A DNA stretch of 45,978 nucleotides from Polaribacter sp. (GCA_023254055.1 JALQYN010000094.1:1-45978), one strand, 5' to 3'; numbered from the stretch's first letter, positions 34,532-43,344 are shown. Numbers and translations are program-made. Notes: a model not told the origin generated them from the sequence alone.

Positions 34532-35565
34532 TGGCAACCAAAAAATTAAGTTTTCTTGATAAAAATCTCACATTGTGGATTTTTATAGCAATGTCTATTG
34601 GTGTTGGATTAGGGTATTTTATCCCTTCATTTCCAAATATTATAAACTCGTTTAGTAGTGGAACTACTAACATTCCAATAGCAATAGGATTGATTTTAAT
34701 GATGTATCCGCCATTGGCAAAAGTAAACTATGCTTTATTGCCCAAAGTTTTTAGAAACACTAAAATCTTATCTATTTCACTACTGCTAAATTGGATAATC
34801 GGACCCATTTTAATGTTTTTCTTAGCAATCACCTTTTTACGTGATTATCCAGAATATATGGTAGGGTTAATATTAATTGGCTTGGCGCGATGTATTGCAA
34901 TGGTGTTGGTGTGGAACGATCTTGCAGAAGGAAGTAGCGAGTATGGCGCAGGTTTGGTTGCGTTGAATAGTATTTTTCAAGTATTTGCCTATTCTTTTTA
35001 TGCATGGATTTTTATTACAATTCTTCCGCCTTATTTTGGATTTGATGGCGCTATTGTAGACATTTCAATCGGTACAATTGCAGAAAGTGTTGCCATTTAT
35101 TTAGGAGTTCCTTTTGCATTAGGAATTTTAAGCCGATTGATTTTAGTAAAATTAAAAGGAGAAAAATGGTACACAGAAAAGTTTATCCCAACCATTTCTC
35201 CAATCACTTTAATTGCATTGTTATTTACCATTGTTATCATGTTTTCATTAAAAGGAGAATTGATTGTAGAAATACCTTTGGATGTATTAATTATTGCTGT
35301 TCCGCTACTCATCTATTTTACGTTGATGTTTATCATTGGTTTTTTCGTTACAAAAGCAACAGGTGCAGCATATGATAAAACTGCTTCTGTAGCATTTACA
35401 GCAGCTGGAAATAATTTTGAATTAGCAATTGCTGTTGCAATTGCCGTTTTTGGTTTGAATTCTGGACAAGCTTTTGCCGGAGTAATTGGGCCTTTAGTAG
35501 AAGTACCTGCACTAATTTTATTGGTTCGGGTTTCTTTTTGGCTGCGAAAAAAATATTACAACTAA
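34531..35565 (+). CDS. acr3: ACR3-family arsenite efflux permease
   Basis: 344 residues with about ten membrane helices. Landmarks are the first helix [32 protein letters not shown], and the conserved Cys in [16 protein letters not shown] (about 127-142), a residue required for As(III) transport in ACR3 proteins. Also [20 protein letters not shown] (about 288-307). It exports the arsenite made by ArsC using the proton gradient. Fourth gene of the operon (TAATG overlap with arsC), which ends 13 bp before the convergent DUF1704 gene with no strong hairpin between them. Confidence 0.93.
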   Translation: MATKKLSFLDKNLTLWIFIAMSIGVGLGYFIPSFPNIINSFSSGTTNIPIAIGLILMMYPPLAKVNYALLPKVFRNTKILSISLLLNWIIGPILMFFLAITFLRDYPEYMVGLILIGLARCIAMVLVWNDLAEGSSEYGAGLVALNSIFQVFAYSFYAWIFITILPPYFGFDGAIVDISIGTIAESVAIYLGVPFALGILSRLILVKLKGEKWYTEKFIPTISPITLIALLFTIVIMFSLKGELIVEIPLDVLIIAVPLLIYFTLMFIIGFFVTKATGAAYDKTASVAFTAAGNNFELAIAVAIAVFGLNSGQAFAGVIGPLVEVPALILLVRVSFWLRKKYYN

Positions 35566-35578
35566 TTTTAAGCAAAAA

Positions 35579-36739
35579 CTACTTTAAGCTTTTTAAAATA
35601 AAGTCTACTGTTTTGCTTGTGTTGTTGTTTTGCAAATAAGAATCTGTATAATGTTTTGATTTTACAGCATATCCTTTATCAATCATATATTGAATATCAT
35701 CAACAAATTCTAGTGAAACTTTTCCAGTTAATAGCAACCCTAAATCTTTTCCCTTTTTGTAATAATCATAGATTTTTTTCAGTCCAGTTAAATACAAATA
35801 ATCTTTTGTAAAACCTCCACCTCTATGTGCTCGTATGGAAATATAAAATGCCTCTTCTCTTTCTAAATCATAATCGTTGTGTAACATTCTAAATGTTCTA
35901 GAAAAAGAATAGCCTTTTGCTAAACTATCAACAGCTAAAACTCGATATGCTAATTCTTTTAAACGTTTTACTGTTAAATTTCCAGACATGTATTCGCTAA
36001 AAACGGCTAAACCTTCTTGCGTTTCTTCATTATTTGGAAATCCGTGAGAAAATATTTTTAAAGGATGCAATAAACCATTCATTGTGGTTACCATATGCAC
36101 ACCAATTTCGTGATTGGTTAATACATTAATTTCGTTGTCAGAAAACACATGATTCTCATTTAAAACTAACGCTTTGATACTGTTAGAAACCATTGCAATC
36201 GCTCCCATTGTAGAGGAGTTTTTTATTTCGTAGGTAAAATCGTATTTTTTAGAATATTCTCTAAAAAAATGAGCAGATTCACTTGCAGTATATTGAGGTT
36301 TAAAAATATCTGAATGGGCATCTTCGTTATCAAAATGAAGAATGAATTTTGCATTTTCTACATCCTGTTCTGTGGGTGTACCAAAAGAATGTAAACTATT
36401 GTAATAGAATTTTTTACCCTTTCCAATTGTTTCTATACATTGAATTAAACCCGAGTAAAAATAAATGATATCTTCATATATTTCTCTTAATCGTTCATCT
36501 TCAATTTTATCTATAGATTGAGTAAAAAACTCTTTATGCAATTTAAATTTATCAAAATCTCTTTTAGGATATTTAAAGTTTGGATCTGTAAGATATTTAG
36601 AGCTAAAAAACTTTTCTTTTTCCGATTCGATATTAATTGGATTCACATAGTTTAACAACTCTATTTTCTTTACAAGCTCATCAATATGGTTATCTATCTC
36701 AAAAAGAGTTTTATTTTTTACCTGGGTCTCGTTCATCAT
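35579..36739 (-). CDS. DUF1704 zinc metallopeptidase-like protein with QEGLA motif
   Basis: 386 residues, no signal peptide, so cytoplasmic. Zinc ligands HEIGVH (210-215) and the third-ligand motif QEGLA (241-245) fit the DUF1704 family, annotated in bacteria as flavohemoglobin expression-modulating QEGLA protein. The family includes animal MATCAP, which removes the C-terminal Tyr from tubulin. That parentage makes C-terminal residue removal, carboxypeptidase activity, a reasonable but unproven role here. Last gene of the operon read from 40839. The amidohydrolase-like gene ends 29 bp upstream. Two adjacent ATGs (36739, 36736) may serve as start. Confidence 0.87.
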   Translation of the reverse strand: MMNETQVKNKTLFEIDNHIDELVKKIELLNYVNPINIESEKEKFFSSKYLTDPNFKYPKRDFDKFKLHKEFFTQSIDKIEDERLREIYEDIIYFYSGLIQCIETIGKGKKFYYNSLHSFGTPTEQDVENAKFILHFDNEDAHSDIFKPQYTASESAHFFREYSKKYDFTYEIKNSSTMGAIAMVSNSIKALVLNENHVFSDNEINVLTNHEIGVHMVTTMNGLLHPLKIFSHGFPNNEETQEGLAVFSEYMSGNLTVKRLKELAYRVLAVDSLAKGYSFSRTFRMLHNDYDLEREEAFYISIRAHRGGGFTKDYLYLTGLKKIYDYYKKGKDLGLLLTGKVSLEFVDDIQYMIDKGYAVKSKHYTDSYLQNNNTSKTVDFILKSLK

Positions 36740-36768
36740 AAATCAATATCTAAAATAGCTTCACAAAA

Positions 36769-37599
36769 TTACAATTTATGCGCTTTATAAAAAGCTTCTG
36801 CATGGTTTTTTAATTCGTTTTTCAAATACTTTTCAACAGCAGAAACTACTTCTGGAAACATAATTTGTTCTAACTCATCACAATATATTTTAGCAATTTC
36901 TGTTGCCAAGACTAAAGTATTCTTAAAATTTTGAGTGATGTACTTTAAGAAATACCCGTTCCCTTGAAAGGTGTCATTGATTTTTGAAGTAGATGTAATT
37001 CCGTTTGGCAGGGGTGTTTTTTCTAAAATTGCTCTCCAAGACTCAACTTCTTTCCCAAAACGACTGTTGTCTATGTTAGAAGTTCCTAAATTCCAAGTTG
37101 GCACTTCTCTATCCCAACGTTTCCAATTGTATGAATGCATATCATAAACAACACAAACTCCAAATTTCTCTTCTAATTTTGCAATCAATGCATGCACCAC
37201 TTTATAAAAATTTGTATGTTTTTGCATACTCTTTTCATGCATTTTTTTAGGTAATGGATTTTTCCAAAGTTGTTTTCCCCAAGCATCTGTATAAATTGCG
37301 GTTTCTGGAGTTCTATTTAAATCGTATTCGAACCTAGAATCCATTGCGGCAATTAGAATTGGATGCGATTTTACCATTTCTTTGGTTGCTGGATCTTCTT
37401 CAAACCAACGATCATATGCTGTATGCAAACAATTGTCCCATAATTCTTTTCTAAATTGATGACCATCATGAACGGCTCCGCATGCATAAGGAACATATTC
37501 ATCAATCTTTATAGTAAAAGAATAATCATTAGAAACAGCTTCAAATGTTTCTTCTCGATTAATTTTTTGGATGATCTCTTCAATTGATAATTTTAACAT
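36769..37599 (-). CDS. N-formylglutamate amidohydrolase-like protein
   Basis: 276 residues from ATG 37599, four bases after the sulfurtransferase stop; an upstream TTG in the same frame (37614) is less likely. The PF05013 amidohydrolase pattern is present: HDGH (44-47), MDSRFEYDLNR (86-96), YDMHSYNW (152-159) and a late LATEIAK. These residues form the zinc site in HutG-like enzymes, which cleave N-acylglutamate or similar amides. It lies with a GshB-like ligase and DUF1704, and no histidine-degradation gene is near, so a role in hut catabolism is unlikely. The product of this operon is unknown. Confidence 0.78.
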   Translation of the reverse strand: MLKLSIEEIIQKINREETFEAVSNDYSFTIKIDEYVPYACGAVHDGHQFRKELWDNCLHTAYDRWFEEDPATKEMVKSHPILIAAMDSRFEYDLNRTPETAIYTDAWGKQLWKNPLPKKMHEKSMQKHTNFYKVVHALIAKLEEKFGVCVVYDMHSYNWKRWDREVPTWNLGTSNIDNSRFGKEVESWRAILEKTPLPNGITSTSKINDTFQGNGYFLKYITQNFKNTLVLATEIAKIYCDELEQIMFPEVVSAVEKYLKNELKNHAEAFYKAHKL

Positions 37600-37603
37600 A
37601 CGA

Positions 37604-38455
37604 TTATTTTTCAATTGGTAAATGTGTTAAACTGCCCCATTCTGTCCATGATCCATCATAAACAGCCATTTCTTTATAACCTGCAATAGAAGCTCCTAAA
37701 GCTAAAACACAAGCTGTAATTCCAGAACCACAAGAAAAAATCATTTCTTTAGAATCTGGATTGACCTCTTTAAATAATTGCTCTAAATCTTCCTTCGATT
37801 TTAATTCTATATTGTTCAAAAGTGATGAGAAAGGTAAATTTGTAGATGTTGGTATATGACCACTTCTTATTTCTTTTCTTGGCTCGGGTTCGGTTGCGTT
37901 AAATCTTCCTTTAGAGCGAGCATCAACAACTTGTTTTGATCGATTCTTAACTGACTCTAAAACAATCTCTAAATTAATCAGTTTTTCTGGTTCAAAACTC
38001 GCTTTAAAATTGCCTAATTCAACATCTTGGATTTGTTTTTTCTCTATTGGAAAATTTGCTTTTTTCCAAGCTGGAAAACCACCATCTAAAACAGCTATAT
38101 TAGTAAAACCCATCGTTCTAAACAACCACCAAACTCTAGGGGAAGAATAAACACCATGTGTGTCATAGACCACGATACAAGAATTTTTATTGATTCCTAA
38201 TTTTCTTGCCTCCTTTTCAAAGTCCTTTGGATGTAGTGCTGTATTTGGAAAAGCTGCTCCTTGTATTGAAAATGCTTTTTTTATATCAAAAAAACGTGCA
38301 TTAGGGATTTGAAATTCTTCAAATTTAGCATCAGTTTTTTGTTGTGAAACTTTAGGAATCGTTCCGTCTAAAACTACTAAATTGGTTGCATCTATATGTT
38401 GATGTAACCAATTTACAGAAACCAATGGTTTTTCTATTTGTAATAAATTAGCCAT
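37604..38455 (-). CDS. Two-domain sulfurtransferase (3-mercaptopyruvate/thiosulfate type)
   Basis: 283 residues with an inactive N-terminal rhodanese domain (about 10-135; VWWLFRTMGFTNIAVLDGGFPAW) and a catalytic C-terminal one (about 165-280). Active-site Cys242 lies in FSCGSGITACVLAL; the CG-S-G loop is the mercaptopyruvate-sulfurtransferase form rather than the CRKGVT form of thiosulfate rhodanese. The usual substrate is mercaptopyruvate or thiosulfate, which donates sulfane sulfur. It is 16 bp downstream of the ATP-grasp gene and four bases before the amidohydrolase-like start, hence part of one operon. Confidence 0.88.
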   Translation of the reverse strand: MANLLQIEKPLVSVNWLHQHIDATNLVVLDGTIPKVSQQKTDAKFEEFQIPNARFFDIKKAFSIQGAAFPNTALHPKDFEKEARKLGINKNSCIVVYDTHGVYSSPRVWWLFRTMGFTNIAVLDGGFPAWKKANFPIEKKQIQDVELGNFKASFEPEKLINLEIVLESVKNRSKQVVDARSKGRFNATEPEPRKEIRSGHIPTSTNLPFSSLLNNIELKSKEDLEQLFKEVNPDSKEMIFSCGSGITACVLALGASIAGYKEMAVYDGSWTEWGSLTHLPIEK

Positions 38456-38471
38456 TAAGTTTTATAGGATA

Positions 38472-39506
38472 TTAAGCTTGTTCTACTTTCTTTTTTAAAT
38501 CTGTCATTCTTCTAAAAGCAGCATTTTTTTCTAAAATTTTACTTTCTAAAAAATCGACTACTTTTTCTTGAAGTTTTAGTTTGTATACTTTATTAATATA
38601 GGTAATTCCACCTGGGCTCATTACATTTACTTCAACCAATTTACCTCCAATTACATCAATACCCACAAAAAACAATCCATCTTTTACAAGCTTAGGTCCA
38701 ATTTTTTCACATAATATTTTTTCTTGTTTGGTCAATTTATGTTTTTGAACACTTCCACCTGCAGAAACATTAGAACGGTGATCTTTATCTCCAGGAACTC
38801 TTCTCATTGCTCCTATTGGCAAACCATTTAACAATAAAATTCTCACATCGCCTTTATCTGCTCCTTCAATATATTCTTGTAAGATTACATAATCTGAAGT
38901 TCCATCTCCTTTATTGATATAAAAATCTAACAAAGAATTGATATTTCCCATTGCCGATTTCTCAATTAAAATAACACCAGAACCTCCAAAACCATTTAAT
39001 GGTTTTAAAATCATTTTATCTGAATTAGATTCTTCAATCATTTTGATTAAATAATCTTTATTTTTAGATACATGTGTAACAGGAATTATTTCATTATTTG
39101 GATCTTCAAAAACTGCGGTATACAATTTATTGTTTGCTTCACGCATACCTTGTACTGAATTGACAACAACTACATCATCTTTAACCGAATCTAAAAAATT
39201 TAACATCAAAGGGTCTAAAGGTGGTTCTGCTCTCATAAAAATGGCATCAAATCCTGCTAAAGGGAGCATTTCTTCTCTAGTTTTAGCTTTATTATAAAAG
39301 GATTTAAGACTTGTAGGAATTTTATCCATTCTATTTATAATAGTGCAAAACGCATTTGTCACACTATTTCTAATGGTAAGATTTGCAGGAGTGCAAATGG
39401 CAACACCGTGACCTCTTTTTGCACATTCATGAATTATCGCTAAAGAAGTATCATTTTCTGGTGATTTGATATCTTCCCATGGATACATTAAAAAACAAAT
39501 ATTCAT
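38472..39506 (-). CDS. Glutathione-synthetase-like ATP-grasp ligase
   Basis: 344 residues, GshB-like. An N-terminal substrate-domain strand (CFLMYPWEDIKSPENDTS) and FMRAEPPLDP precede the ATP-grasp domain (about 120-310): KMILKPLNGFGGSGVILI, ILQEYIEGADKGDVRILLL and the metal site VEVNVMSPGG (Glu292, Asn294). These are the same positions as E. coli GshB. GshB joins gamma-glutamylcysteine to glycine. No gshA or glutathione-using enzyme is in the window and a bacillithiol gene is, so the likely product is some other amide or peptide. It sits 25 bp after the acidic amino acid symporter and 16 bp before the sulfurtransferase. Confidence 0.85.
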   Translation of the reverse strand: MNICFLMYPWEDIKSPENDTSLAIIHECAKRGHGVAICTPANLTIRNSVTNAFCTIINRMDKIPTSLKSFYNKAKTREEMLPLAGFDAIFMRAEPPLDPLMLNFLDSVKDDVVVVNSVQGMREANNKLYTAVFEDPNNEIIPVTHVSKNKDYLIKMIEESNSDKMILKPLNGFGGSGVILIEKSAMGNINSLLDFYINKGDGTSDYVILQEYIEGADKGDVRILLLNGLPIGAMRRVPGDKDHRSNVSAGGSVQKHKLTKQEKILCEKIGPKLVKDGLFFVGIDVIGGKLVEVNVMSPGGITYINKVYKLKLQEKVVDFLESKILEKNAAFRRMTDLKKKVEQA

Positions 39507-39531
39507 TCTATTAAAATTAGTTAGTTCTTAT

Positions 39532-40839
39532 TTACTTAACAGCATCGTAATTATCGTCCCAATTTTGGACATGAGGCTCTCCTAGCTTACCTACTGATTT
39601 TGCAACTAACATAGAAACCGCTGCATCTCCTGTAACGTTTACAATTGTTCTACACATATCTAAAGGTCTATCAACAGCAAAGATCAATGCCAAACCAGCT
39701 TCTGGAATTCCAGCATATCCTAACACTCCAACTAACATCACCATTCCTGCACCAGGTACAGCAGCGGAACCAATAGAGGCCAATGTTGCTGTTGCAATGA
39801 TCCCTAATTGTGTAGAAAATGCTAAATCCATTCCAAATGCTTGTGCAATAAATACTGCTGCTACAGCTTGATACAAACTCGTTCCGTCCATATTAATAGT
39901 TGCTCCAATAGGCAATACAAAACTTGCAACTTCTTCTTCTACACCTATATGCTCTGTAACTCTTTCCATCGTAACAGGAAGTGTTGCAGCACTAGAGCTT
40001 GTAGAGAATGCTAATAACTGTGCTGGTGACATTGCCTTCATAAAAAAGCTTGGTGTTTTTTTTGTAAAAACCACCACTAAAATATTGTAAACGATAATCA
40101 TTAATATCAAACCACCAACAACTGTTATTGCATACCAACCTAGAGCCTTGAATAAATCTAAACTTGGTGATTCTACTACTAAAGCAGCCAATAATGCAAA
40201 AACTCCATAAGGCGCTGCTAACATTATTAAATCTACCATTTTGAGTATGACCTCATTAAATCCATCAAAGAATTTCTTTACCGTTGCTCCTTTTTCTTCC
40301 GGAATTAAAATCAATCCAATTCCAAAAAACACAGCAAAAAAGATTACTTGCAACATATTTCTATTACTGGTTGAAGCGGCAAAAATATTTTCTGGTACTA
40401 AATCAACCAAGGCTTGTAAAGGCCCACCTTGCTTTTGTCTGGCAGCTTCATCTTTGTATTTTGTTGTATCTGTACTATAACTTTCTACCATTTCTGTTCT
40501 CGTAGATTCTGTAATTTGTTTACCAGGTTTTATAATGTTTACAAGTACCAATCCTATAGAAACGGCTATTACAGTTGTTATCAGATAAATACCAATTGTT
40601 CTCCCTCCCATTTTAGAAAGTTTAGAAATATCTCTTAAATCTGAAACCCCTTTAATCAATGCAGCTAAAATAAGCGGTATTGCAATTAATTTTAATGAGT
40701 TGATGAAAATGGTTCCAAATGGTTTTATCCAATCTTTGATAAAATCTTTTCCAAAATCAAAATTTGTCATAATCAGAGCAAAAACAACTCCTAACAACAT
40801 TCCCAATAGTATTTTCCAGTGTAGTGCTAATTTTTTCAT
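39532..40839 (-). CDS. Sodium/proton-coupled dicarboxylate/glutamate symporter (DAACS family)
   Basis: 435 residues, eight membrane helices and two re-entrant loops. The serine-rich tip FSTSSSAATLPVT, the Asn-Met-Asp-Gly-Thr loop (INMDGTSLY) and the substrate helix DRPLDMCRTIVNVTGD are complete. The last contains the Asp and the Arg that in GltPh contact the amino and side-chain carboxyl groups, so acidic amino acids or dicarboxylates are the probable substrate. First gene of the minus-strand operon 40839-35579. Start ATG 40839, with a possible TACCTTTC box about 25 bp upstream. Confidence 0.92.
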   Translation of the reverse strand: MKKLALHWKILLGMLLGVVFALIMTNFDFGKDFIKDWIKPFGTIFINSLKLIAIPLILAALIKGVSDLRDISKLSKMGGRTIGIYLITTVIAVSIGLVLVNIIKPGKQITESTRTEMVESYSTDTTKYKDEAARQKQGGPLQALVDLVPENIFAASTSNRNMLQVIFFAVFFGIGLILIPEEKGATVKKFFDGFNEVILKMVDLIMLAAPYGVFALLAALVVESPSLDLFKALGWYAITVVGGLILMIIVYNILVVVFTKKTPSFFMKAMSPAQLLAFSTSSSAATLPVTMERVTEHIGVEEEVASFVLPIGATINMDGTSLYQAVAAVFIAQAFGMDLAFSTQLGIIATATLASIGSAAVPGAGMVMLVGVLGYAGIPEAGLALIFAVDRPLDMCRTIVNVTGDAAVSMLVAKSVGKLGEPHVQNWDDNYDAVK

Positions 40840-40864
40840 TTAGTAGAATTATAATTATAGTTTT

Positions 40865-40896
40865 GAAAGGTAAAAAAAATTAAAACCATCATCCAA
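40865..40896 (-). promoter_or_regulatory. Candidate promoter of the symporter/ATP-grasp operon
   Basis: On the minus strand TTG (40894-40896), 21 bp, TACCTTTC (40865-40872), one base from TAnnTTTG. Spacing is near the long end for this promoter class. Weak evidence. Confidence 0.3.
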
Positions 40897-40956
40897 ATTT
40901 CTAGGCGTTAATTTGAATTCTACTCCTATAAATTTTATATAACTAGAATCATGTTG

Positions 40957-40964
40957 TATTTTTG
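40957..40964 (+). promoter_or_regulatory. Minus-7 box of the DUF6787/Nudix pair
   Basis: TATTTTTG matches TAnnTTTG exactly. The wider TTGTATTTTTGCCGCA is 15 of 16 identical to the box 1 kb downstream before plsC, which supports both as promoters. The ATG is 18 bp further on. Confidence 0.55.
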
Positions 40965-40981
40965 CCGCATATTATTTAAAA

Positions 40982-41296
40982 ATGGAAAAGTTAAAAAAAC
41001 GCTGGGGATTGACTTCTAATTGGCAAGTTTGTATAATTTTACTAGTATTTTCAATTACCGGCTATACATCTTTAGTCATTGCAAAACCTATTTTAAGTTT
41101 GATTGGATTAGAGCAATCAAATACAAACCCATGGATTTATAGACCCTTAAGAGTGTTGTTAATCTTTCCTTTTTATCAAATTTTAATAGTATTTTATGGT
41201 TGGCTATTCGGGCAATTTCGTTTTTTTTGGAATTTTGAAAAGAAAATGTTGAGTAGATTGGGTTTTAAATGGCTTTTTAATAATGAAGAAAAATAA
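40982..41296 (+). CDS. DUF6787 family small membrane protein
   Basis: 104 residues with two membrane helices (about 17-38 and 56-76). The start MEKLKKRWGLTSNWQ and PWIYRPLRVLLIFPFYQILIV fit DUF6787, sometimes mis-annotated as prolipoprotein diacylglyceryl transferase. No catalytic residues are recognisable and its role is unknown. It overlaps the Nudix gene by one base (TAATG), so the pair is translationally coupled. Confidence 0.8.
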   Translation: MEKLKKRWGLTSNWQVCIILLVFSITGYTSLVIAKPILSLIGLEQSNTNPWIYRPLRVLLIFPFYQILIVFYGWLFGQFRFFWNFEKKMLSRLGFKWLFNNEEK

Positions 41297-41922
41297 TGGA
41301 TTTTAGTTCATTTATTAACAATATCAATCATATAAAAACTGCAGAAATTGGAGGTTTAGCTTCTCAATTTAGATTGGCTCCAAAAATGCGATTGAATTAT
41401 AATGCTGAAAAAATTGCGGCTAGCAACCCTAAAAAAGCTGCTGTTCTGGCATTGTTTTATCCAAACAAAAAAGGTGAAACTTGTTTTTTACTCACACAAA
41501 GAGCCAGTTACAAAGGAACCCATTCTGCACAGATAAGTTTCCCTGGAGGAAAAATTGAAAAGTCAGATAAAAACCTAAAAGAAACTGCATTAAGAGAAGC
41601 TTTTGAAGAAGTAGGCGTTCTAAAAGACAACATAACTGTAGTTAGAGAAATTACAGATGTTTACATACCACCAAGTAATTTTTTAGCAACGCCTTTTATT
41701 GCTTATACTAATAAAAAGCCCAATTTTATAACAAACCATGAAGTAGATCATGCTTTTGACGTTTTATTAAAAGACCTTTTAGATGATCATAATATTACAT
41801 CAATAAACATTACTACTTCTTATGCTAAAAATATTGATGTACCTTGCTTTAAATTAAACAATTACATCGTTTGGGGAGCAACTGCAATGATTCTTAATGA
41901 AATTAAAGAATTATTAAAATAG
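41296..41922 (+). CDS. Nudix hydrolase, CoA pyrophosphatase type
   Basis: 208 residues. The CoA-specific motif LLTQRASYKGTHSAQISFPGG (about 68-88) precedes the Nudix box GGKIEKSDKNLKETALREAFEEVG, with Arg-Glu and Glu-Glu metal ligands. NudL/PCD1-type enzymes split CoA into 4'-phosphopantetheine and 3',5'-ADP. The combination with DUF6787 and plsC nearby suggests CoA and phospholipid housekeeping, an inference. Starts on the last base of the DUF6787 stop. Confidence 0.9.
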   Translation: MDFSSFINNINHIKTAEIGGLASQFRLAPKMRLNYNAEKIAASNPKKAAVLALFYPNKKGETCFLLTQRASYKGTHSAQISFPGGKIEKSDKNLKETALREAFEEVGVLKDNITVVREITDVYIPPSNFLATPFIAYTNKKPNFITNHEVDHAFDVLLKDLLDDHNITSINITTSYAKNIDVPCFKLNNYIVWGATAMILNEIKELLK

Positions 41923-41941
41923 TCAATTATTATATTCTTTG

Positions 41942-41949
41942 TATTTTTG
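41942..41949 (+). promoter_or_regulatory. Minus-7 box of the plsC-like gene
   Basis: TATTTTTG, an exact match to TAnnTTTG, in TTGTATTTTTGCTGCA, nearly identical to the box at 40957. It lies 36 bp upstream of the ATG at 41985. Confidence 0.55.
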
Positions 41950-41984
41950 CTGCAACTAACTAGTAACTATAAAACCAATTATCA

Positions 41985-42791
41985 ATGCCTTTATTCAAAA
42001 GAAATCCTTTTGGACATATTCTTTTTTTAAAAAAATGGATTATTCGAATTTTTGGTGTAATCTCTCATGGTAGATATAGGCGATTTAATAACTTACATAT
42101 AGAAGGTTCTGAAATTTTAAGAAATTTACCTGAAAATAATGTGCTTTTTATTTCAAATCATCAAACCTATTTTGCTGATGTTGCTGCAATGTTTCATGTA
42201 TTTAATGCTTCTTTAAAAGGAAGAGACAATACCATTAAGAACATTGGTTATATATGGAACCCTAAATTAAACATTTACTTTGTTGCAGCTGGAGAAACCA
42301 TGCGAGCTGGTTTATTGCCTAAGCTATTTGCTTACGCAGGTTCGGTTTCTATTGACAGAACTTGGAGGAGCGATGGGAAAAATGTAAATAGACAAGTAAA
42401 ACTATCTGATGTATCTAATATTGGAAAAGCACTAAATGATGGTTGGGTAATTACCTTTCCTCAAGGAACCACCACTCCATTTAAGCCTATTAGAAGGGGT
42501 ACTGCACATATTATTAAAAAACACAAACCTGTTGTTGTTCCAATAGTTATAGACGGATTTAGAAGATCTTTTGATAAAAAAGGATTGGCTATCAAAAAGC
42601 GTAATGTTTTACAGTCTATGGTAATTAAAGAACCTTTAGAAATTGATTATGACAATGAAGATGTAAAAGATATTGTTAAGAAGATTGAATTTGCAATTGA
42701 ACAACATCCTTCATTCTTAAAAGTAGATTCTATTGAAGACTATGCAAAAGAAGAAGAAGAATTGAATAAAAAGCGTGAGTTTTGGAGTTAA
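41985..42791 (+). CDS. 1-acyl-sn-glycerol-3-phosphate acyltransferase-like (PlsC family)
   Basis: 268 residues, no strong membrane helix apart from a weak stretch near 10-25. The acyltransferase core is present from about 50 to 195. Block I reads SNHQTYFADVAAMF, with five residues between the His and Asp instead of the canonical four (NHx4D). Block III reads FPQGTTTPFKPIRRGTA instead of FPEGTRS. Block IV PVVVPIVIDGFRRSF is ordinary. Both changes are likely lineage features of Bacteroidota, but not checked. Expected role: second acylation in phosphatidic acid synthesis. It is followed by a strong terminator. Confidence 0.83.
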   Translation: MPLFKRNPFGHILFLKKWIIRIFGVISHGRYRRFNNLHIEGSEILRNLPENNVLFISNHQTYFADVAAMFHVFNASLKGRDNTIKNIGYIWNPKLNIYFVAAGETMRAGLLPKLFAYAGSVSIDRTWRSDGKNVNRQVKLSDVSNIGKALNDGWVITFPQGTTTPFKPIRRGTAHIIKKHKPVVVPIVIDGFRRSFDKKGLAIKKRNVLQSMVIKEPLEIDYDNEDVKDIVKKIEFAIEQHPSFLKVDSIEDYAKEEEELNKKREFWS

Positions 42792-42797
42792 CAAAAC

Positions 42798-42827
42798 AAA
42801 AAGGAGTAACAAATGTTACTCCTTTTT
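42798..42827. terminator. Bidirectional rho-independent terminator
   Basis: Arms AAAAAGGAGTAACA (42798-42811) and TGTTACTCCTTTTT (42814-42827), two-base centre, with T-runs on both strands. It ends plsC and the convergent dps gene. Confidence 0.92.
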
Positions 42828-42847
42828 TTTATTCAAATGAATTACAA

Positions 42848-43321
42848 TTACTTCCCTAACCAAGCATTCATCATCCAAATTGTTTTTTCTTGCTCTGCTA
42901 TAAAATCACTCATCATTGAGTTTGTCCCTTCGTCATTTGCATCGCCAGAATTGTCTAAAATGACTCTTTCTATGGCAATCAATTCAGAAAGCGAATTCAC
43001 AATTAATTCAACCGCCTCAATATCATTAGACATGTTTTTAGCAACGGGTACTTTTGCTAAAGCGGTATATTCTTCGAACGTATGCAATGGTTTTGCTTGC
43101 AATGTTAAAATTCGCTCTGCTATCATGTCAATTTTTAATTGCGAGTCGTTATAAAATTCTTCGAACTTCACATGCAGTTCAAAAAAATTCTTTCCTTTGA
43201 TATTCCAGTGCAACCCTCTTAAACTTTGGTAATACACTTGAAAGTTAGCCAATAACACATTTAAATCATTCGCAATTTTTATTGTTTTCTTTTTGTCTAA
43301 TCCTAAAATCATTGTGTTCAT
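42848..43321 (-). CDS. dps: Dps-family DNA-protection ferritin
   Basis: 157 residues from ATG 43321. The frame is open further up to 43438, but MNTMILGLDKKKT is the natural start and the minus-7 box at 43345 leaves a leader of about 17 bases. Ferroxidase ligands: His38 (LRGLHWN), His50, Glu54 (Asp in E. coli Dps), Asp65 and Glu69 (DMIAER), at the same spacing as E. coli Dps. It oxidises Fe(II) with H2O2 and stores it as mineral. Divergent from oxyR with an OxyR-type operator in front. Confidence 0.95.
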   Translation of the reverse strand: MNTMILGLDKKKTIKIANDLNVLLANFQVYYQSLRGLHWNIKGKNFFELHVKFEEFYNDSQLKIDMIAERILTLQAKPLHTFEEYTALAKVPVAKNMSNDIEAVELIVNSLSELIAIERVILDNSGDANDEGTNSMMSDFIAEQEKTIWMMNAWLGK

Positions 43322-43344
43322 TGTTTTTGTTTTTTTGTTCACAT

